Origin: Numida meleagris
Taxonomy: Eukaryota > Chordata > Aves > Galliformes > Numididae
DNA: 64,000 bases
NCBI RefSeq assembly: GCF_002078875.1
Contig: NC_034415.1
Location: 16,093,331-16,157,330 of the forward strand
Direction: 5' to 3'
Shown: piece after piece, positions 12,701-24,700 of the stretch
Numbering within the stretch: the first letter of the stretch is position 1
Layout: each line of letters opens with the position of its first letter
The notes under the pieces: generated by a model
The model's database searches: none
What the model was told of the DNA's origin: nothing
The model's input: only the letters and a program-made list of their open reading frames with translations
Program-made: the position numbers and the translations under genes

Positions 12701-15700
12701 GAAGTGGCATTCATCGTGTACTCATACAGCATGCAACATCTGAATTAATCTTGCGTTTTCAGTCATCTGGCTTGCTTGTAGGTTCTCCACATTTTTATTA
12801 TTTGGCTTACAGCTAATTACTCTGGATACATCAGACTATGCACTTTGTAAATACGCCCGCTTCCAAATACTCTGTTGTATCATATTCTTCGTGGAAGACT
12901 GTCAAATAAGTGAAGCAGTTGAATGAGAGAGCCATAGAAAAGAATGGGAAATAAATCACATAGTGTCAACAAGGAAGTGACTGGCTTTGTTAGCAAATAT
13001 TTCTCTGATTATTATGTGTTAGTTATTTACACACTTGAAATGATGTGTTACCTGCTGCAATGCAGAATGAAGATCTGGGTTTTTTTTTTCCTGTCTGACT
13101 GCCATGCAGATTGACTTTAGCACACAAGTTCACATAGTGCAGAAGTAGTTCTGGTGCCTTTAGGATTCTTCCCACTACTTGGTGATGGTCTGGCAGCAGT
13201 CAGTTTCCAGTGCCAGGACTTCCTCAAAAGTATCATCAAGATACTAAGCCGATCTTTTTCCTAACAGATGCGTGCCTTCATCTGTGTGGATTAACAGTTG
13301 TGCCCTACATGCAGGACTAGAGAAGGACACGCTTGCCTGGCTATTGCTAGTACACTCCGCTTCCAAACAGCACGTACGAAGATTGGGAGGATGTTTCCTA
13401 TCAATAAGTATTTTAAACCAAAGGCCTCTGAAATCTATTCCATTCTCCAAAGCATGGGAAATGGAGCTGAGTGAAGGCATCAGGTTGTAGCTGTCTGTCA
13501 GAGGCACATATGAAGTACTTACCCTCCCTTCAACCAAGTTTCTGGAACCTGGACTTCTTCCATGAAATCCACACCTGTATTTGACAGTTACTGGGATTTT
13601 GCTAAGGTAAACTGGACCTGAAGGAGGAGACGCTGCCAAAAATGAAGGATCTGATCATGTCACTGAAATATCTGGTTGGATTTGGAGAGAAGATTTTATT
13701 TCTTTAAAGTTTAGCCCCTTTTTCTTGCCCTCTGGAGTCTGCCCCAGAGGAGCAGTGTTCTAAGACTGGGGAATGCTCCAGAGGGCCTGCCCAAGCTTTC
13801 ACCAGAAGTCTGCTTATAATCAACCTCATGTTGCTCCAGCGAACTGGGGACCCCCTCTTCCCACCACCACTGAAAAAAACAGCCCCTAATTTATAGAGAG
13901 TATTAGGCTTAGGGAAATAATTTTCCAAATGTTACTTCAAGAGTAATGCAAATTATCTGAAAATATGAGGATATTTGTTTAACTTCTTAATGTGCATTTC
14001 AGCTACAAAAATACATTCCAAGATAAGAGTTACAATTTGTTGTGAAGGAATAAAATATTTTTGAAAAAATGTATTAAAATTAAAATGTATTAAATGTATT
14101 AAAAATGTATGAAAACACATTTTGTTCTGTTTCTCCAGCAGGCAAATAAGAGTGCTGTTGTATTACATATGTAACTTTGAAATCATTGCAAGTTAGCTAT
14201 TAAGGGAGAATACTTCGATTTGGAAAGCACGTAAGTATGCAGTTAGCTTACATGTGTTGGGAAACTGAAGTTAAACATCTGATAATCATAAATGTCTTTT
14301 TTTTTTTTTTTTTGTAAGCACATTCTAATGCCCTAAATACTTAAGGGAAAAAAAAGCACTCCCCAAACCATAAAATAAGAGAAGAACAAACTACAGAATT
14401 CTAATGGATTTTTTTCCTCTTATTGGCTTTAGGGAGGTCTACATTTTGGACTATGAATGTGTCTCAGCTGGATGGCTTCAGAAAGCTTTGTACTGCCCTA
14501 TCAGTATCTAAAGGGAGATTAAAATCATATTGTTGTGCCTATGTTTGAAAATGGAGATAAGTTAAGGTTTGGCATCACTTGTGTCTGAGAAAACACCTAA
14601 AGTCTGCCTGTGAAGTGGATTGTTGTGCCAGTCTGTGTCTTGCCTTTCCACTAGAATTCAGGTAAATTGTGAGCCTTTGAAAACGCAGCAGCTCCCTTTT
14701 GCCCAGGTGAGACTTTGCAGCTTTTCCCTGCGTGCTCCCTGGAAGATGCAGGGTACGATGCTGACTCATCTCAAGAGGAACCTGAGTACCAGGAGAAGCT
14801 GGAGCCCCGTTAAAAATCACCCATGATCCTGCAAGGACTTCAGTGCTCACAATGCAATGCTGCAGACAAAAGTTAGTGCTGGTGCTTTGACTTACGAGGT
14901 TTGGACTTCTCAACTGTAAAGATGTTCATTAAAACCTCTGTGTATATTTGGGTCAACAGGGTATAGTTACTTGCATCATCTCTTGTTCAAGTGTTTTGAT
15001 GATTTCTAAGCCAACACTGCGTAATTCAACAACCATGAGATTTTTATTGCCCTCCAATAAGAATAATCTAGGCACATCTGGCCTAATGAATTTGTTTGAT
15101 CCAAGCAGAAAGTCTCATCTTTCAGATGTATCCATCTCTTCTCTCTACTCTTTTTTGTTATTTTTATCAGGGCTTATCGTCTGGGTCAGCTCCACTCTGA
15201 GACAGGTCAACATTGTGACTTGGCTGGGGATGGGCAAGAGGGGATGAGTTGCTCTGAAATCACGCTATGCCTGCAAGGACCTACTCCTTTGCCTTCCTGC
15301 AACAGAAGTTCTTGCTCACACATCTAATCAGTTGTAAACAACTGAAGGACAGGGTTAAAACCTTCATCACTAAAAATAAGGTAATGAAAATACCCTATTA
15401 AAAATACTATGCTATATTGGTGGTACAGCTGCAAAGGATTTACAAAAATTAATTGCGCTATTACTATAAAAATATCAGCACTGAAGTTGGTGCCAGTGTA
15501 TTTTGGTCTGGGATACCACATATTCAGCTGTCTGGTATTTTCAGAAAAAGAAGTCTACTTACTCTCTTTCTGTATAGAAACTTTTTCCTGTCACTGTATA
15601 CGCCTCATTTAGAATTCTTAATTTGGAAATTGAGTGTCCATGATGCAAAAGTACCAAGTCCTACTAGAAAATAGTTTTGGGTTGCTTCTTTGATCCAGAG

Positions 15701-16117
15701 GTTCCAAGAAAACAAATAAGTCACAGCTTCTTCTTTGGGAGCTAAAGAGCACTGGAAAAGTTTGATTACATCCAGGGAAAAATGAAGCGGGAAATAATGC
15801 AATTTCTATCAATAATGTTAATATCTCCAGAGTCTAGAAATTTTTTTAATGAAAATCATCAACAAATATTGTCAAGTTTAAATTGCTCTATTGTTTTCTT
15901 GATTTAGGTATGCTATTTGGTAAGAGACTCGGGATACTTAAACATGGAAGACAATTTGTGCAAAGTTGGAGGAAATACTAGAAATACTAGTGCAATGGGA
16001 GAAAATGTTGATAAGATTTTTAATGTGAGAACAAGTCTCCTTACTCCAAGGTGGAGATTTAATGTAGTTTTAGCCACTGATCGTCAGTACTTTACCTGTT
16101 ATCAGGTGAGAAAGTGC

Positions 16118-16312
16118 AGGAGTGAATCTTCCCTTAGTGAGGTGTTGGAACAGGCTGCCCTGGGAGTTGGTGGAGTTGCCATCCCTGGAGGTTTTCAAGC
16201 AAAGGGTAGATGTCGCACTGAACGACATGGTCTACAGTGGTCACAGGTATGGATTGATGGTTGGACTGGATGATCTTGTTGTTCTTTCCAATCTTAACAA
16301 TTCTATGATTCT
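16118..16312 (+). mobile_element. CR1 retroposon fragment (plus orientation)
   Basis: The sequence contains tgttggaacaggctgccctggg, ccatccctggaggttttcaag, ggttggactggatgatcttg and ends in ttctatgattct. These are in the order of a CR1 3' end. It is diverged, and the left edge is approximate. Confidence 0.88.
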
Positions 16313-19300
16313 GCAACTTCCCCCTGCTGTTGCCAGAAGCTAATTCTGCAGAATCTGAACCAAAACAATAAGTACTGCAGAAAGAATATCTGGAAATACA
16401 TTTATCTGTTTGTAGAATGCTGCTGTGAAAACCTGCCTGAAAGGCTGGAAGCAAAGATGAACAAGAAAGACCTTCCTAGGACTAACAAACTAAGGAATGA
16501 AGCATCTGCCCCAGTTGCTGAGAAAAGAGTGGGAATGGATTTGAAAGACGACTGGCCTCGTGCGCAGCTCTTTGTGGCTCAGGAGCAAGATACTTCTTGG
16601 ATGACTGTGCTGATTCTTCCAGATGTGTGAGTAGTTTTTAGTGCTGCTGAGACTTTGCAAGCAGGCTGTGAGCATCCTATCAACGTGGGCACTCTCTAAA
16701 ATGAGCTTCGTTTTTATTACTTTACAGAGAGGTGTTTTCAGGGAAATGCCTGCAGATTTTGTCCTACAGAAAGAAGTCCTACAAGATGCTGGGTTTTGGC
16801 CCCTTCCTCTTATGCAGGAAGGTGATAGTGAGCACAACCAAGAATGCCATGTGTCCCTGGGTGGCACAAAGGAGCATTGTTTCACATAAGACAATCAGAC
16901 CTTTCCATGTTTTACAGAAATAGACTTTTACCTCCCTTTTTAAACAGAGTCAGAACAGGTTTTTACAGTGGCAGAGTACTGGGACCCTTTGGAAAAAGCT
17001 CTTCCATGAGAAGGAGGCTTCTGGAGACCTGCTGGGGAAATGCTGTGGTGCAGGGGACCACGCTGTGACAAGAGGTTGCAGCCTGTACCCCTGTGGTTAT
17101 ATGTGCCTGCTGAGGCCTGTCTTTTTCTCTGTCCCTCTCTGAGCACACACCTGTATAGGCTGTGATATGGTCCTGGGCACGCAGACTTCTAGTCATATTT
17201 GTGGACTTCACCTGTGAAGGGGATTTTCAGTTCAATGAGTATCCCAGAAAATGCCTCATGTCAAATGCATCTTTCTGCCTGTAGGAGTGGGTGTCTCTGC
17301 TTCCTGCCCAGACTGCAAAACACTCCACCAATGATGGGATAAAGATTAACTAAAATTGAAAATAAGTGAATTTTCTCTAACTCTGTTTTTTCTTTCACTA
17401 ACTGCTGTTAAGATGGAAATTTACTGCGTTACTCTTGGCAGTTTTGCCTATTTGGTAACTGGAGTCTCCTCATCTGGTGGGCCATTCCCATAGTTCCCAC
17501 GTTGTACTCGTTCTTCCTATCGTATTTTCCATTCACGTATTACTTTCCTAATAACCACTTCTCAGGCTTCTCTCTTCATTTAATATTTCCTTGTGTGTTT
17601 GGCTAGGTTTCTCTGCACTCTTGGTGTGGTGTATGCCATGCCATCAATGGAACAAGGCAGCACAGCTTTACATGCTGGGTGTGGGGTTGCTCCTTTGGAG
17701 CAGTTCGCTTCAGTTGTGCATTTCAGTTTTCTCCAGTTCTGTTTTGTGGTAGATGTCTTCTATAGCTGTGACTTATTAAAATGGATGCTATCAGGTCTCG
17801 TAAGCAGTTGCAAGCATCTTGGCTTTGGTGAGGCTGCTTTCTCAGCCAGAGTTGCTGGAGCCCTGTGGTCTGGAGCCTTTACTCTGTCTTGTGGTTCACT
17901 GAGGCTCTCTTCTGTTCCTCGCTCCTGGCTGGACATGTTCCCTTGTTTGCTTTAACTAAGTATCTTAAGGAATCTTACTGGTCTATCTGGTCATTTGTGG
18001 CTTGGCAGTTTTGTCACTCTGACTATTGCGTGCTTTTTTCCTTTTTTACTTTTCCCTCTGTATGCCAGGATGTCTGAAGTACGGTCCTCTCAACTCAGAG
18101 CATCTCTTCAGCTCTCTCAGCCCCTTCCGCTCACAGGCTTTTGTGTGTTGGTCTTGTAAGGTAGAAAAACTCTTTCCATTATGACTTCCTTAAAGCGTAC
18201 ATTTATATTATTTCTCTAGCTTGCTAGTAAAAAACTAAAAGGGACAGAACTCATCTAAAAAATCATCAAGAGTCATACTTCAGTCACTTTCAGATTTTTG
18301 GCATACTCAAAACTGGAAAACGTTACTTCTCCCTAACTCTTTCTATGAGGAAATGATGGGCCTATCTAGAGTCTGAAGGCAGACACTGGCCATTACAATT
18401 TCTTTCACATCCTGCAAAAACTGATGGTTTCAGAGTTGGAGACCCTCTGATTGTAGCCAGTTGTTCTCAAAGACGTGCTGTAATCCTTTCCATTTCTTGT
18501 ATTTCTTAATCACATTTGATAGCTTGGTAACTTTCTTTAACCAGAGTAATGTGTTAAACATTTTTTTGGCTGCCACAGAGAGAAATCTAAATAAATATTT
18601 TGCTGAACTAGGTTCCAGCAGTTTTGGTACATAGCCTAACACCATATATTGTGGTGTGCAGGGAAAACAGTTTGCCAAAGGGAACTCAATAGCAGCGAGG
18701 ATCTTCTGCCAGAATATCTTGATTCTGGGACTGGATCAGGAAACTCACATGGGTCCTGTTCTGCTCCGGCCGAAGTCAAAGGTAAAGTTCCTACTGCCTG
18801 CAGTGGGATAAGGCTTATATTCCAACATGGAGCATATACATTCCCATTTCACACATTTTACTTCAAATTCTTACTCTTTTTTTCCTCTGTATTTTTAGGC
18901 TCCGGAGATATATGTACCATTGCTCTCTTCTGTACTTATCCTGGAAGGAGAGCCCCATCTGGGAACTGCTTTCCTCACCACTTCCACCACCTCAAAGCAG
19001 CTCCTGCTATGTGCCTTGCAGCAGGGCTGGAACTCAGCAGCCATAGTCTGGAGTGACAGATGAACAAGTTAGTTCATGAAGGGAGGAAAAAACTTATGAA
19101 AAATGAGAAAATAAAAATAAGAGCTTGCAATCATGTCAGAAGGGCCAGAAGTGGTGTCTTGAAAGAACTCATTTGTATTTCAGTAGTCCCTGTGTGTGCC
19201 TGGGGAGAGAAATCAGAGATAGGCTCTAGTCAAGCACAAGAGAGCAAACATGGGATCTCGGGATATTTACAATAGGAAATGAAACTCCAGCATCACTGTG

Positions 19301-21059
19301 TTGCAATGAGAGCTAGCACATTTGGAGCTTGAATGTGTCTTTCAGAGTCTGTAAGTACACAGATGACTATATTTAGCTCTGGAAATAAACACAAGTAATC
19401 TGATAGTTTTAAACATGTCAGGTTTTGTGTATCAGACTATAAGAACCCTTGGAAGAAGCAAGTGTAACATTAAGACTGATGCTGACTTTTGGCATGAAGC
19501 TTAGAAGAGACCTGGCAAGTCTAACACATAAGGTGATGGGCTACCAGGTGGGGACCTCTGGGCTATTTCCAGCAGTGCCGCACACTTGTGGCCTGACCTC
19601 ATGCAAGCCATTCAATTTCCCTGTGCATTTTGATTTACTTTCTCTGTCTGCATTAGATACTGCTCATTGCTTCTCTTGGCAGCTTTGGGGGCTCTAAAGA
19701 GTGACCTCAACACATGATGTCCCCACCCCACCTCATCACATGCTGCTGGACAGCTCTTCAGTGTGCACTGAAACAAGGGCAGGATTCAAGCAGGGTCACT
19801 CTTGCTGCAGTATTCTCAACATAACAACCCTACTGCAGATGCTGGAGGGTTAAGAAGTCACCTTATGTACCTACTGCATATGTGACGTGCCATTTAAGCG
19901 ATTGGTAGATTTAATGGAGTGGCACCAACCTGTTCCAAAACCTACCTGTAATATATACATTTTAGCCATCTTAACTCTAATAAGAAGTAAATAAAATACT
20001 GCACTGAAGTTGTTGGAAGCCATTAGGGTGTGGTCTAAAGCAGAACAAAATGCTGACAAAGACTTCATTGCAGTAGTGTCTAATACCTCCCTGGACAGGT
20101 ATGAAGTTCTCTTCAGTGAACAAATATGTTTTCATGTTCTGCCATCATTAATTTTTATGCAGGGTATGTAGACAGGAAGACACAATGTTGTCAGTTCTTT
20201 TTCCTTCAGCTTTCAAAAAGTAAAAGGAAATCCCATGGCACTCACTGAAACTACATAGATTCTGGATGTTCAAGATTCAGAAAATGAATTTGAACTTGAA
20301 ATGAAACAGTACAACAGCAGGGTGGGTTCTCAAAGGATGCTTTTCCTCCTGTAACTGTATTCTGTTATACCCAAGAACGTTTGCAGGTCTGGATTTGCCG
20401 TTGGTTTTCCATCTCTATGCCTGTTCCCATATACCTGAGCAACACCAAAGGGGCCCTTTCAGCTGAGTGGAGCATCCTCACTGACAGCAATATAAAATCC
20501 TTGTCTCATGCAGCCTTCCTCTGCGCTTCAGCAATTCTCTTGTTTCATGAACATGTAGCCTTATTTCCTGCCACTGTCACATCTATGACTTGAAGGTCTT
20601 TGCTGCAGTCTGACATGAGATATTTGTGAAATACCACCCAGCAAGAACCAAATACCGCACTCCTAACTCGCATAAAATTTCTGCTTATGTCAATGGAAGT
20701 TTTGCTAAGTGAGGCTGCCAGCTTTGACCGTGGGTTTGCAGCACGGCGTACACCGCAGTCTCTTGTAATGTTCAACACTGCTTTGTGTGATACGGGAGAC
20801 AGCTTTCACAGAGATGTCTTACGGGAGAAAGTTATACCAGCCTGTTACTGGGACAGGGGAGGAGAACTGCCGACTGAGGTTAAAAAAGACTTCTATCCCT
20901 TTAGGAAGAGACGGACAAGGGTGTCACATTTCTTTTGGCACTGCAGTGCTACCGAATTACATCTGCTCTTCAAACGTTTTCCAGAGAGAGCCTTGTTAGA
21001 CGCCACCACTTACACTCGAGATGCAAAACCCTCCAGCACGCTTAGCCCCTTTTCATCGC
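16313..21059. other. Upstream intergenic / distal promoter region
   Basis: This is AT-rich sequence leading up to the CpG island. It holds one weak exon-like block (18662-18781) and otherwise nothing recognised. Enhancers could be present but cannot be identified by eye. Confidence 0.55.
18662..18781 (+). other. Exon-like block, unproven
   Basis: The block lies between an acceptor-like gtgtgcag and a donor-like AAAG|gtaaag. One frame reads RELNSSEDLLPEYLDSGTGS and continues open across the block. Composition is protein-like, but I recognise no family with confidence and no partner exon is visible. Confidence 0.15.
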
Positions 21060-21273
21060 TCCATCCCCGCGGTATAACGCAGCCCGCAGCCGGGGCTCCC
21101 AGCCGCCCCGCGCCGAGGCACTACCTGTCCGCGTTCCCCCCGCCCCCAGCCCCACACCTGGGGCCGCCACGCCGCTCCCCACTCCATCCCGCTACTGCGG
21201 GGGCAGATCTGCTCCCGGAGCCGCGCGTGGCCGAGCCGGGGTCGGGGCCGTCCCGCCCCGGGGCCGCGTTAGC

Positions 21274-21284
21274 TGATGTAATCA
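21274..21284 (+). promoter_or_regulatory. CRE/AP-1-like palindrome TGATGTAATCA
   Basis: TGAT-GTA-ATCA is an 11-base inverted repeat, one base from an ATF/CREB half-extended site (TGACGTAA). It lies about 340 bases upstream of the start codon, inside the CpG island. From memory, mouse Col24a1 transcription in osteoblasts has been attributed to CREB-AP1 complexes at a proximal element. Equating this site with that element is inference. Confidence 0.45.
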
Positions 21285-21380
21285 CAGCAGAGAGCGCTGA
21301 AACCCAACACCGCGCGGTGCGGAGCAGCGCGCCTCCGCCGCCGGGGGCTCCGCGGGGCTCGCCTCCCCCCGCCCCGTGCC

Positions 21381-21455
21381 NNNNNNNNNNNNNNNNNNNN
21401 NNNNNNNNNNNNNNNNNNNNNNNNNNNNNNNNNNNNNNNNNNNNNNNNNNNNNNN
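21381..21455. other. Assembly gap (75 N) in the promoter CpG island
   Basis: This run of 75 undetermined bases is flanked by very GC-rich sequence, a common failure point in bird assemblies. Part of the core promoter or leader is missing. Confidence 0.99.
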
Positions 21456-21546
21456 CCGCTCCGCCGCACCGCCCCTGCGGGCCGTGCGCGGGCCGCCCTC
21501 GGGCTTGCGCGGAGCTCGGCGGAGTGCTCGAGGTCGGAGGGGGTTC

Positions 21547-21561
21547 ATGGACAGTACCTGA
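21547..21561 (+). other. Minimal upstream ORF (4 codons) in the COL24A1 leader
   Basis: ATG GAC AGT ACC TGA lies 63 bases before the main start codon and would fall in the 5' leader if transcription begins upstream of it. Its -3 base is T and its +4 base is G. It could permit reinitiation at the main ATG. Confidence 0.4.
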
Positions 21562-21613
21562 GGCTCCGGCGGCGCGGTGCTCGGCTCCGGCTTTCCCTCG
21601 GCTGCCCGGGCAA

Positions 21614-21703
21614 ATGCATACAAATGCATTTGGGAGCCGAGAGGACAAGGCGAGGACGCGTCTCTCCTGCGGCACCAAAGTAAGCTGGGCCGGGGAGGCG
21701 TGA
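21614..21703 (+). other. Overlapping out-of-frame upstream ATG
   Basis: An ATG at 21614 lies 10 bases upstream of the real start, in the +1-shifted frame, within a duplicated CAAATGCAT context. Unspliced, it runs to the TGA ending at 21703. In spliced mRNA its frame continues through exon 2 and into exon 3 before a stop, so it overlaps the main coding sequence. Confidence 0.5.
21624..21679 (+). CDS. COL24A1: COL24A1 exon 1 (coding part, start codon)
   Basis: The exon reads MHLGAERTRRGRVSPAAP plus two bases (AA) of a Lys codon before the donor gtaagc. This aligns with the recalled human N-terminus, which also begins MHL and contains an R-T-R-R-G-K-V-S-P run. The ATG at 21624 was chosen over the ATG at 21614 for two reasons: only this frame matches the human start, and only this frame ends in the phase (2) that exon 2 needs. 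Both ATGs have poor context, with C at -3 and C at +4. The basic N-region precedes the hydrophobic core encoded by exon 2. Confidence 0.9.
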
Positions 21704-24700
21704 AGGCGGCCGGCGCGGCCCCGCAGGGACACTAGCCCCTGGCGGCTCCCCCTGCCCCGAGCAGCCAGCTCTAAGCGGGCGGGTCCCTCTGTGTCCCGGG
21801 AGTTGGCTGCGGGGTGCTGGCTCCCCGTGCCGAGGCCGCCGGGGCGGTCCCTCCGTTCCGCACCCCCGAGCCGTGTCGGGTGCCCCGCAGCTCTTCGGGT
21901 CCCGGTGCCGGCGGCCCCGTCCCGCAGCCAGAACGCAGGGTGCCTGTTTGGCCGCAGGTACCCGATCTCTGAAAACAGTGCGGGCGACTACCCAGTTGCG
22001 GTCTGGGAGCTGGAGCTTCTCTCAACACTGTGAGCACCGGGTGAGGTGATGTGCTCCGCGTTTGTGTGCGTTCTGCAGTAGACTTAGCTCTCTCTGATGC
22101 ATCCTCGCGATGGCATAGCTCTTCTCTTTGCAGTCTGCCTAAAAGCAGGCTAAACAAGGTGATTGTGGACTTTTGATGGTCGTAGTGACACCACACAGGT
22201 TACTGGCGTGCATCTTCTTTGTAAAGTGCTTACTGTATTCGGGCAGTAGCTAGAGTGATGTTTGCAGGGAGCTCCCGGTGGGAAGGGTAAGGACTGTGCT
22301 GCGGCGAGCTCTGTGTTGCCGGAGGAGCAGGGCGTGCTGTCTGGGCCCTCTGGGCGGCGGTGAGCGGTTCTGAGTGCCTGTAGGAGGCTGCCCGGGAGCT
22401 GCTGGGTCTGAGTGCCTGTGGGACTCCTCCAGGAGCTGTGTTGGTGCAAGTTCACAGAAAGTTTTGCTGATGGAGAAATACGAACTGAATTATGGAAAAG
22501 GAGCACACATGCCGTTTATTTAAGAGTGATGTGTGTCACTGAAATAGAATTACATAGATGTAATATGACTCTGAAGCTATATGGACAGAATTTATCTTGT
22601 TTGCCTAATTCACTTGAGAGAAAGCAACCTGGTAGCTTGCGTGTGCTAAGAAACCAGACTGTTTGCTCAGCAATCGGGTTCCCTCAGCATGTCTCAAACC
22701 AGTCTGTTCCTTGCAACCCAAACCACCCTTCTGAAGATGTGTTGTTAGATTGGACTGCTGCCTGCCTTGGTACAGGGAGAAACTGAATGCTCCCTGTCCA
22801 GACCAGATCTGATACAAAGAATGGGGACGCACTCATAAAGTCAGTCCTAAAGTTACTTTCTTTTTTTTTTTTTTTTTCTTTCAGAAATGCAAACAACATT
22901 GATGGTTGTGGATGTGCAGTTTATCACCTTGTGCCATGTGCTGTCCCAAGGGTTGCAGGGCCTTCCCCCAAACCACGCTGCTGTGAGATTCCTCTCAGGC
23001 CGCTGCTCCTCAGGAGGAACTAGCAATACATCGTTTGATCCTATTCCTCCCACCTTCTCTTGTGTCTCTTCCTTTCTGTACATTGTGAGCCTGCAGCAAG
23101 GTTCCCAGGGTTTCTCCCTCGTTTAGGTGTGCAGCATTCAGCAGGGAGAGGCTGTGCAAGCCATGTGTCGCCTCAGCCATGCCAGCTGCAGGCCTCTCTG
23201 AGCTGGAGGCAGCACTATCCTGCTGCCTGGTCCCCTCAAGGCAGCAGGAAGACGTCTGTCCTCTCAGGTCTTGAGCAATCTGATTTTTAACTGCTTGGGG
23301 TCTTAGAGAAGTGCAGGATATCTCTGATCAGGAGGTGTTATCACCTTTCCCATAAACCTCCTCAGGGCTGTACCTGAGTGCATTTCTATTGAGATTTTTG
23401 AGAGACCAGAGGGGCTGTAGTGAGCACGAGCTCTGCCACTCATAGCCCTTTTTCTTTGATGTGGAAACAAGACTGGTTGGTAGCTCTGGGAAAGCCTGTG
23501 TGGGAGGTATTGTGATGTGATTAGGGCTGCCCAGCTGAGAGGATTGCTGTGAAAAGTATATACAGTGTCTTTAGGCTGGGACAAGAAGAAGAAGAAAAAA
23601 AAGAAAATCAGAAGAAAGGGCAGCAATTATGCCAGTGCCCTTCAGTCAGGGAGCTGTGCTTGCCCTTGCTGTAGGACCTGACATGTGAAGGAGCTGGGTA
23701 TCCAGAGGCTCCTGGACATTGAAGTTGCAGTGCATGGCTTCGCCTGTGCTGAGCCCTGTGGGGAGATGCCCCATCCAGAGGTGGGGGAGAGCTCCACCAC
23801 ACACTGAGCATCAGTGGAGGTGGCAGAGGCAAGTGATCATGCTGCCTTGAGCTGTAGGCTGCCCCAAGCAGGCCTAGGGAGAGAAGATAATCTGAAGGTC
23901 CTGGTTTACTACAGTGTAGTGGCTCTTCCCAATGTTTAAACGCTTGTGTGAAACTTACAAGAGGGCTCTTGGTTGGAGTGGTGTGAGGAGGCTCACTGCA
24001 TTTGCTCAGGTGATTTAGAGGCAGAGTGCTATGGAGACAGCCACTGGGAGGAAGGCTGCATTGTGCCTTAGAAGACCTATGTGGTGCTCTTATGTCCTCT
24101 GTGATCGATACAAGCTGGGCTTTTGTGCTCAGAGGATATCTAATGCAGCACCATGTGTGGGGCAAGTGCTGGTATTTCAGCTGTTATCACTGGTGGATGC
24201 AGGGTTGTATGAAGCACTCAAGTTTAGCGTGTTGTGTGTCTGTGCCAGTCGCTCCGGGGTCAGGTTTTCTGGTCTTCTCCACAGGCAGCTGGTGGTATTC
24301 CTTCCTTCAAATTTGAGGTTAAGAAAACTGCCAAGGAACAGAGAATGTTGTTACGTGACACCACCATGCACTGGCCAAACCTAAACTTCATATGCTGCTG
24401 AATAGTGTTCAAATGGTAAAGTTTTGTGTTGTTATTTGCCATGACTTGCTTTGAAGCTTATCAGTTTCCTCAGCCGTATGTCATCCTGAACGGGTAAAAA
24501 AAACCACACTCCACCATAAAAACTCAGTCAGCCTCCACTCATAGGGGGAAGAAAGCAGCCACAAGATTTTAAAGATTATTAGAAAGATAAGGTCAATTTT
24601 AAGTGGTAGAATAGCTCAACTACATTTGGTAGTTCCTTCCTCCAAGCAGTTATATAGTTGCCATCAGCATGTGCATGTGTTTGAAACAGGAGAGAGGATG

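Larger units (their letters stand above)
4961..16117. other. Upstream intergenic sequence, no supported gene
   Basis: The stretch contains homopolymer runs (poly-T at 5985; mixed T/G run at about 11980-12001) and the unproven 58-codon frame at 6554. No splice-linked coding blocks were recognised. The longest frame, at 11547-12032, looks random. Confidence 0.55.
21060..22030 (+). promoter_or_regulatory. COL24A1: CpG island with the COL24A1 promoter and 5' leader
   Basis: GC and CpG content rise sharply at about 21060 and fall again near 22030, in contrast to the AT-rich flanks. The island surrounds the first coding exon at 21624, so the transcription start is probably inside it, partly hidden by the gap at 21381-21455. 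I see no clear TATA box. Short GC-box-like CCCGCCCC strings occur (for example about 21252-21259). The exact start of transcription cannot be read from the sequence. Confidence 0.8.

Noticed and set aside
21614..21616. First ATG as the COL24A1 start
   Set aside because: Its frame does not match the human N-terminus and does not join exon 2 in phase.
20687..21703. Long open frame (338 codons) across the promoter and CpG island
   Set aside because: It crosses the 75-N gap, has GC-driven low-complexity Pro/Ala/Arg composition, and its end uses the wrong frame at the COL24A1 start. The spliced COL24A1 model explains the region.
21121..21732. Minus-strand frame of 203 codons in the CpG island
   Set aside because: It is a shadow of the GC-rich island and contains undetermined residues; no splice-linked partner or family match.
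22861..22884. Poly-T plus ctttcag in intron 1 as an exon acceptor
   Set aside because: The following sequence has no coding similarity to collagen and no matching donor; exon 1 to exon 2 joins perfectly without it.
23608..24165. 185-codon minus-strand frame in intron 1
   Set aside because: Pro/Ser/His-rich translation of simple GC-skewed sequence; no family resemblance.
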